Positions 55,343-56,288 of a DNA stretch of 56,288 bases are shown one piece after another. The notes under the pieces were generated by a model. It was not told the DNA's origin. It ran no database searches and saw only the letters and a list, made by a program, of their open reading frames with translations. The DNA is from Candidatus Moraniibacteriota bacterium. Its GTDB lineage: Bacteria; Patescibacteriota; Minisyncoccia; Moranbacterales; GCA-2747515. Numbering within the stretch: the first letter of the stretch is position 1; every line of letters begins with the position of its first letter. The position numbers and the translations under genes were made by a program. Location: NCBI GenBank assembly GCA_947311515.1, contig CAMZLB010000018.1, positions 1 to 56,288 on the forward strand, written 5' to 3'.

Positions 55343-56089
55343 ATGAAAATATTAAATGAACGTCAATTAAAAATTCTCTCTGCTGTGGTAGAAGAATATA
55401 CAAAAACTGCATTACCAGTCGGTTCTTCTGTGCTTAGTAAAGAATATAATTTTAAAGTTTCTAGTGCAACACTTAGAATTGATATGGTTAAACTAGAGAA
55501 AATGGGTCTCTTATATCAACCACATACTTCAGCTGGCAGAATTCCTACTGATACAGGATATAGATATTTTGTAGAGGAGGTAATGACTGATAGGGAGTTA
55601 TCAAAAGAAGAACAAATATCTTTGCAAAAAGAATTATTACAACTAAGAGCACAAAATGTCAAACTTACTCGCACAACTGCAAAATTATTATCCACAGTAT
55701 CTGGATATGTAGCATTTAGTGGAGTTCCTAGTAAAGGGGAATTTAATGAATTTGGACTCAAGAGTCTCATGGAAGGAGATATCACTGATTTGGATGATTT
55801 ATGTAGACTTACAGAAGCTCTTGATTATATAGATGAAAAATGTGATGGTTTATTGAAAGAATTATCTGATGGAAAAACAAAAATTTTTATAGGAAAAGAT
55901 AATCCTATATCAAATTCAGAAAATTATTCCATGGTTGTGAGTAAATATCAACATGGAAAAGAAGAAGGAATAGTTGCTTTAATAGGTCCAAAAAATATGA
56001 AATATGAAAAAAATAAATCACTCATAAATTATATAAAAAAAATTAAAACAGCAACAAAGAAAGAAAAGAAAAAAACCGACAAGGAATAA
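55343..56089 (+). CDS. hrcA: Heat-inducible transcription repressor HrcA (short form)
   Basis: Represses chaperone genes by binding CIRCE; activity depends on GroEL. The 248-residue protein is about 90 residues shorter than typical HrcA, mainly in the central region. The N-terminal winged helix is well conserved (LNERQLKILSAVVEEYTKTALPVGSSVLSKEY, SSATLRIDMVKLEKMGLLYQPHTSAGRIPTD), and the C-terminal domain retains FIGKDNPISNSENYSMVVSKY and VALIGPKNMKYEKN. The tail is Lys-rich. grpE/dnaK would be expected downstream, but the remaining 199 bp carry no recognisable gene start. Confidence 0.93.
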   Translation: MKILNERQLKILSAVVEEYTKTALPVGSSVLSKEYNFKVSSATLRIDMVKLEKMGLLYQPHTSAGRIPTDTGYRYFVEEVMTDRELSKEEQISLQKELLQLRAQNVKLTRTTAKLLSTVSGYVAFSGVPSKGEFNEFGLKSLMEGDITDLDDLCRLTEALDYIDEKCDGLLKELSDGKTKIFIGKDNPISNSENYSMVVSKYQHGKEEGIVALIGPKNMKYEKNKSLINYIKKIKTATKKEKKKTDKE

Positions 56090-56288
56090 AAGAAGAAAAA
56101 CTTAAAGCAATAAATAGACAGAGAAACAAATTAGAAATGAAGAGAGAGGCAATACCCCCTTGCGTAAATCACCTAACCAAGTTCTTTGAATAGTTAATAA
56201 ATTGCAATTAAAACTGTAGTTTCTCTTAATGTCAAATAAAGAAATGTAATAATAAGAATAATAAAAGACGAAGACCAAAATAATGATA
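56090..56288. other. Purine-rich tail after hrcA, cut by the window end
   Basis: No ORF above about 20 codons and no CIRCE site. The last ATG (56283) may open the next gene but only two codons are visible. Confidence 0.4.

Overview
The window is about 56 kb of very AT-rich DNA (roughly 70% A+T by eye) with short intergenic gaps, overlapping start/stop codons, few Shine-Dalgarno sequences and several genes that appear to be transcribed without a leader. Gene content points to a small-genome bacterium of the Candidate Phyla Radiation (Patescibacteria, probably Parcubacteria-like): DUF4012 protein, LbR-repeat/peptidase S74 surface protein with a 'PPGGNV' N-terminal module, shortened AtpH and HrcA, ADP-forming acyl-CoA synthetase, and many lone conserved hypotheticals. 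TGA is used as a normal stop (for example atpB, mreC, lower-case tga ends of GH1 and HAD genes), which argues against Gracilibacteria/Absconditabacteria. The lineage call is an inference.

Layout. 1-380: C-terminal end of an IS30-type transposase, then a promoter/hairpin/terminator unit that could be a small RNA. 382-4591: aroD, a Ca2+/Na+ antiporter, aroC, then an unassigned pair encoding a nucleotidyltransferase-like protein and a PD-(D/E)XK nuclease-like protein. 4600-11450: complete F1Fo ATP synthase operon atpI-B-E-F-H-A-G-D-C with its own consensus promoter, hairpins on both sides of atpE, and a terminator. 11489-18917: cell-shape and peptidoglycan cluster mreB-mreC-mreD-mrdA-murJ followed by a CoA-binding protein, rlmH and a SpoU methyltransferase. 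19207-28513: a secreted Lys/Glu-rich protein, tRNA-Glu (minus strand), a large membrane protein, a second antiporter, lgt, two small proteins, a WecG/TagA-type glycosyltransferase, gltX and a GT4 glycosyltransferase. 28865-33049: a 1130-residue repetitive surface protein with a C-terminal S74 self-cleaving chaperone domain, plus a membrane-anchored neighbour. 33152-35130: Pif1-like helicase and endonuclease III. 35179-37010 (minus): a lipid-anchored or membrane-anchored hypothetical and a secreted C39-like cysteine peptidase with higher GC and clear Shine-Dalgarno sites. 37248-42999: alpha/beta hydrolase, ADP-forming acyl-CoA synthetase, fructose-1,6-bisphosphatase (minus), GH1 glycosidase, YgjP-like metallopeptidase. 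43201-50585: exonuclease, SpoU methyltransferase, a 46-residue ORF, HAD phosphatase, GT4 glycosyltransferase, DUF4012 protein and a second MurJ-like flippase. 50899-54527 (minus): a GT-C-like membrane glycosyltransferase operon and a small membrane protein. 55262-56089: CIRCE operator, sigma70 promoter and hrcA.

How it fits together: the ATP synthase c-subunit carries proton-type rather than sodium-type residues; energy and carbon genes (acyl-CoA synthetase, FBPase, GH1) suggest fermentation of scavenged sugars with ATP made by substrate-level phosphorylation. A large part of the window builds the cell envelope: elongasome, two lipid flippases, lipoprotein modification by Lgt, four or five glycosyltransferases and a very large adhesin-like surface protein. 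Regulation visible in the sequence is limited to sigma70-type promoters, hairpins/terminators and the HrcA-CIRCE circuit. No CRISPR array, prophage or complete mobile element was seen. The items most deserving a second look are the nucleotidyltransferase/nuclease pair, the S74 repeat protein with near-identical internal duplications, the recurrent -10 box placed 6-8 nt from the start codon, and the hairpins around atpE.
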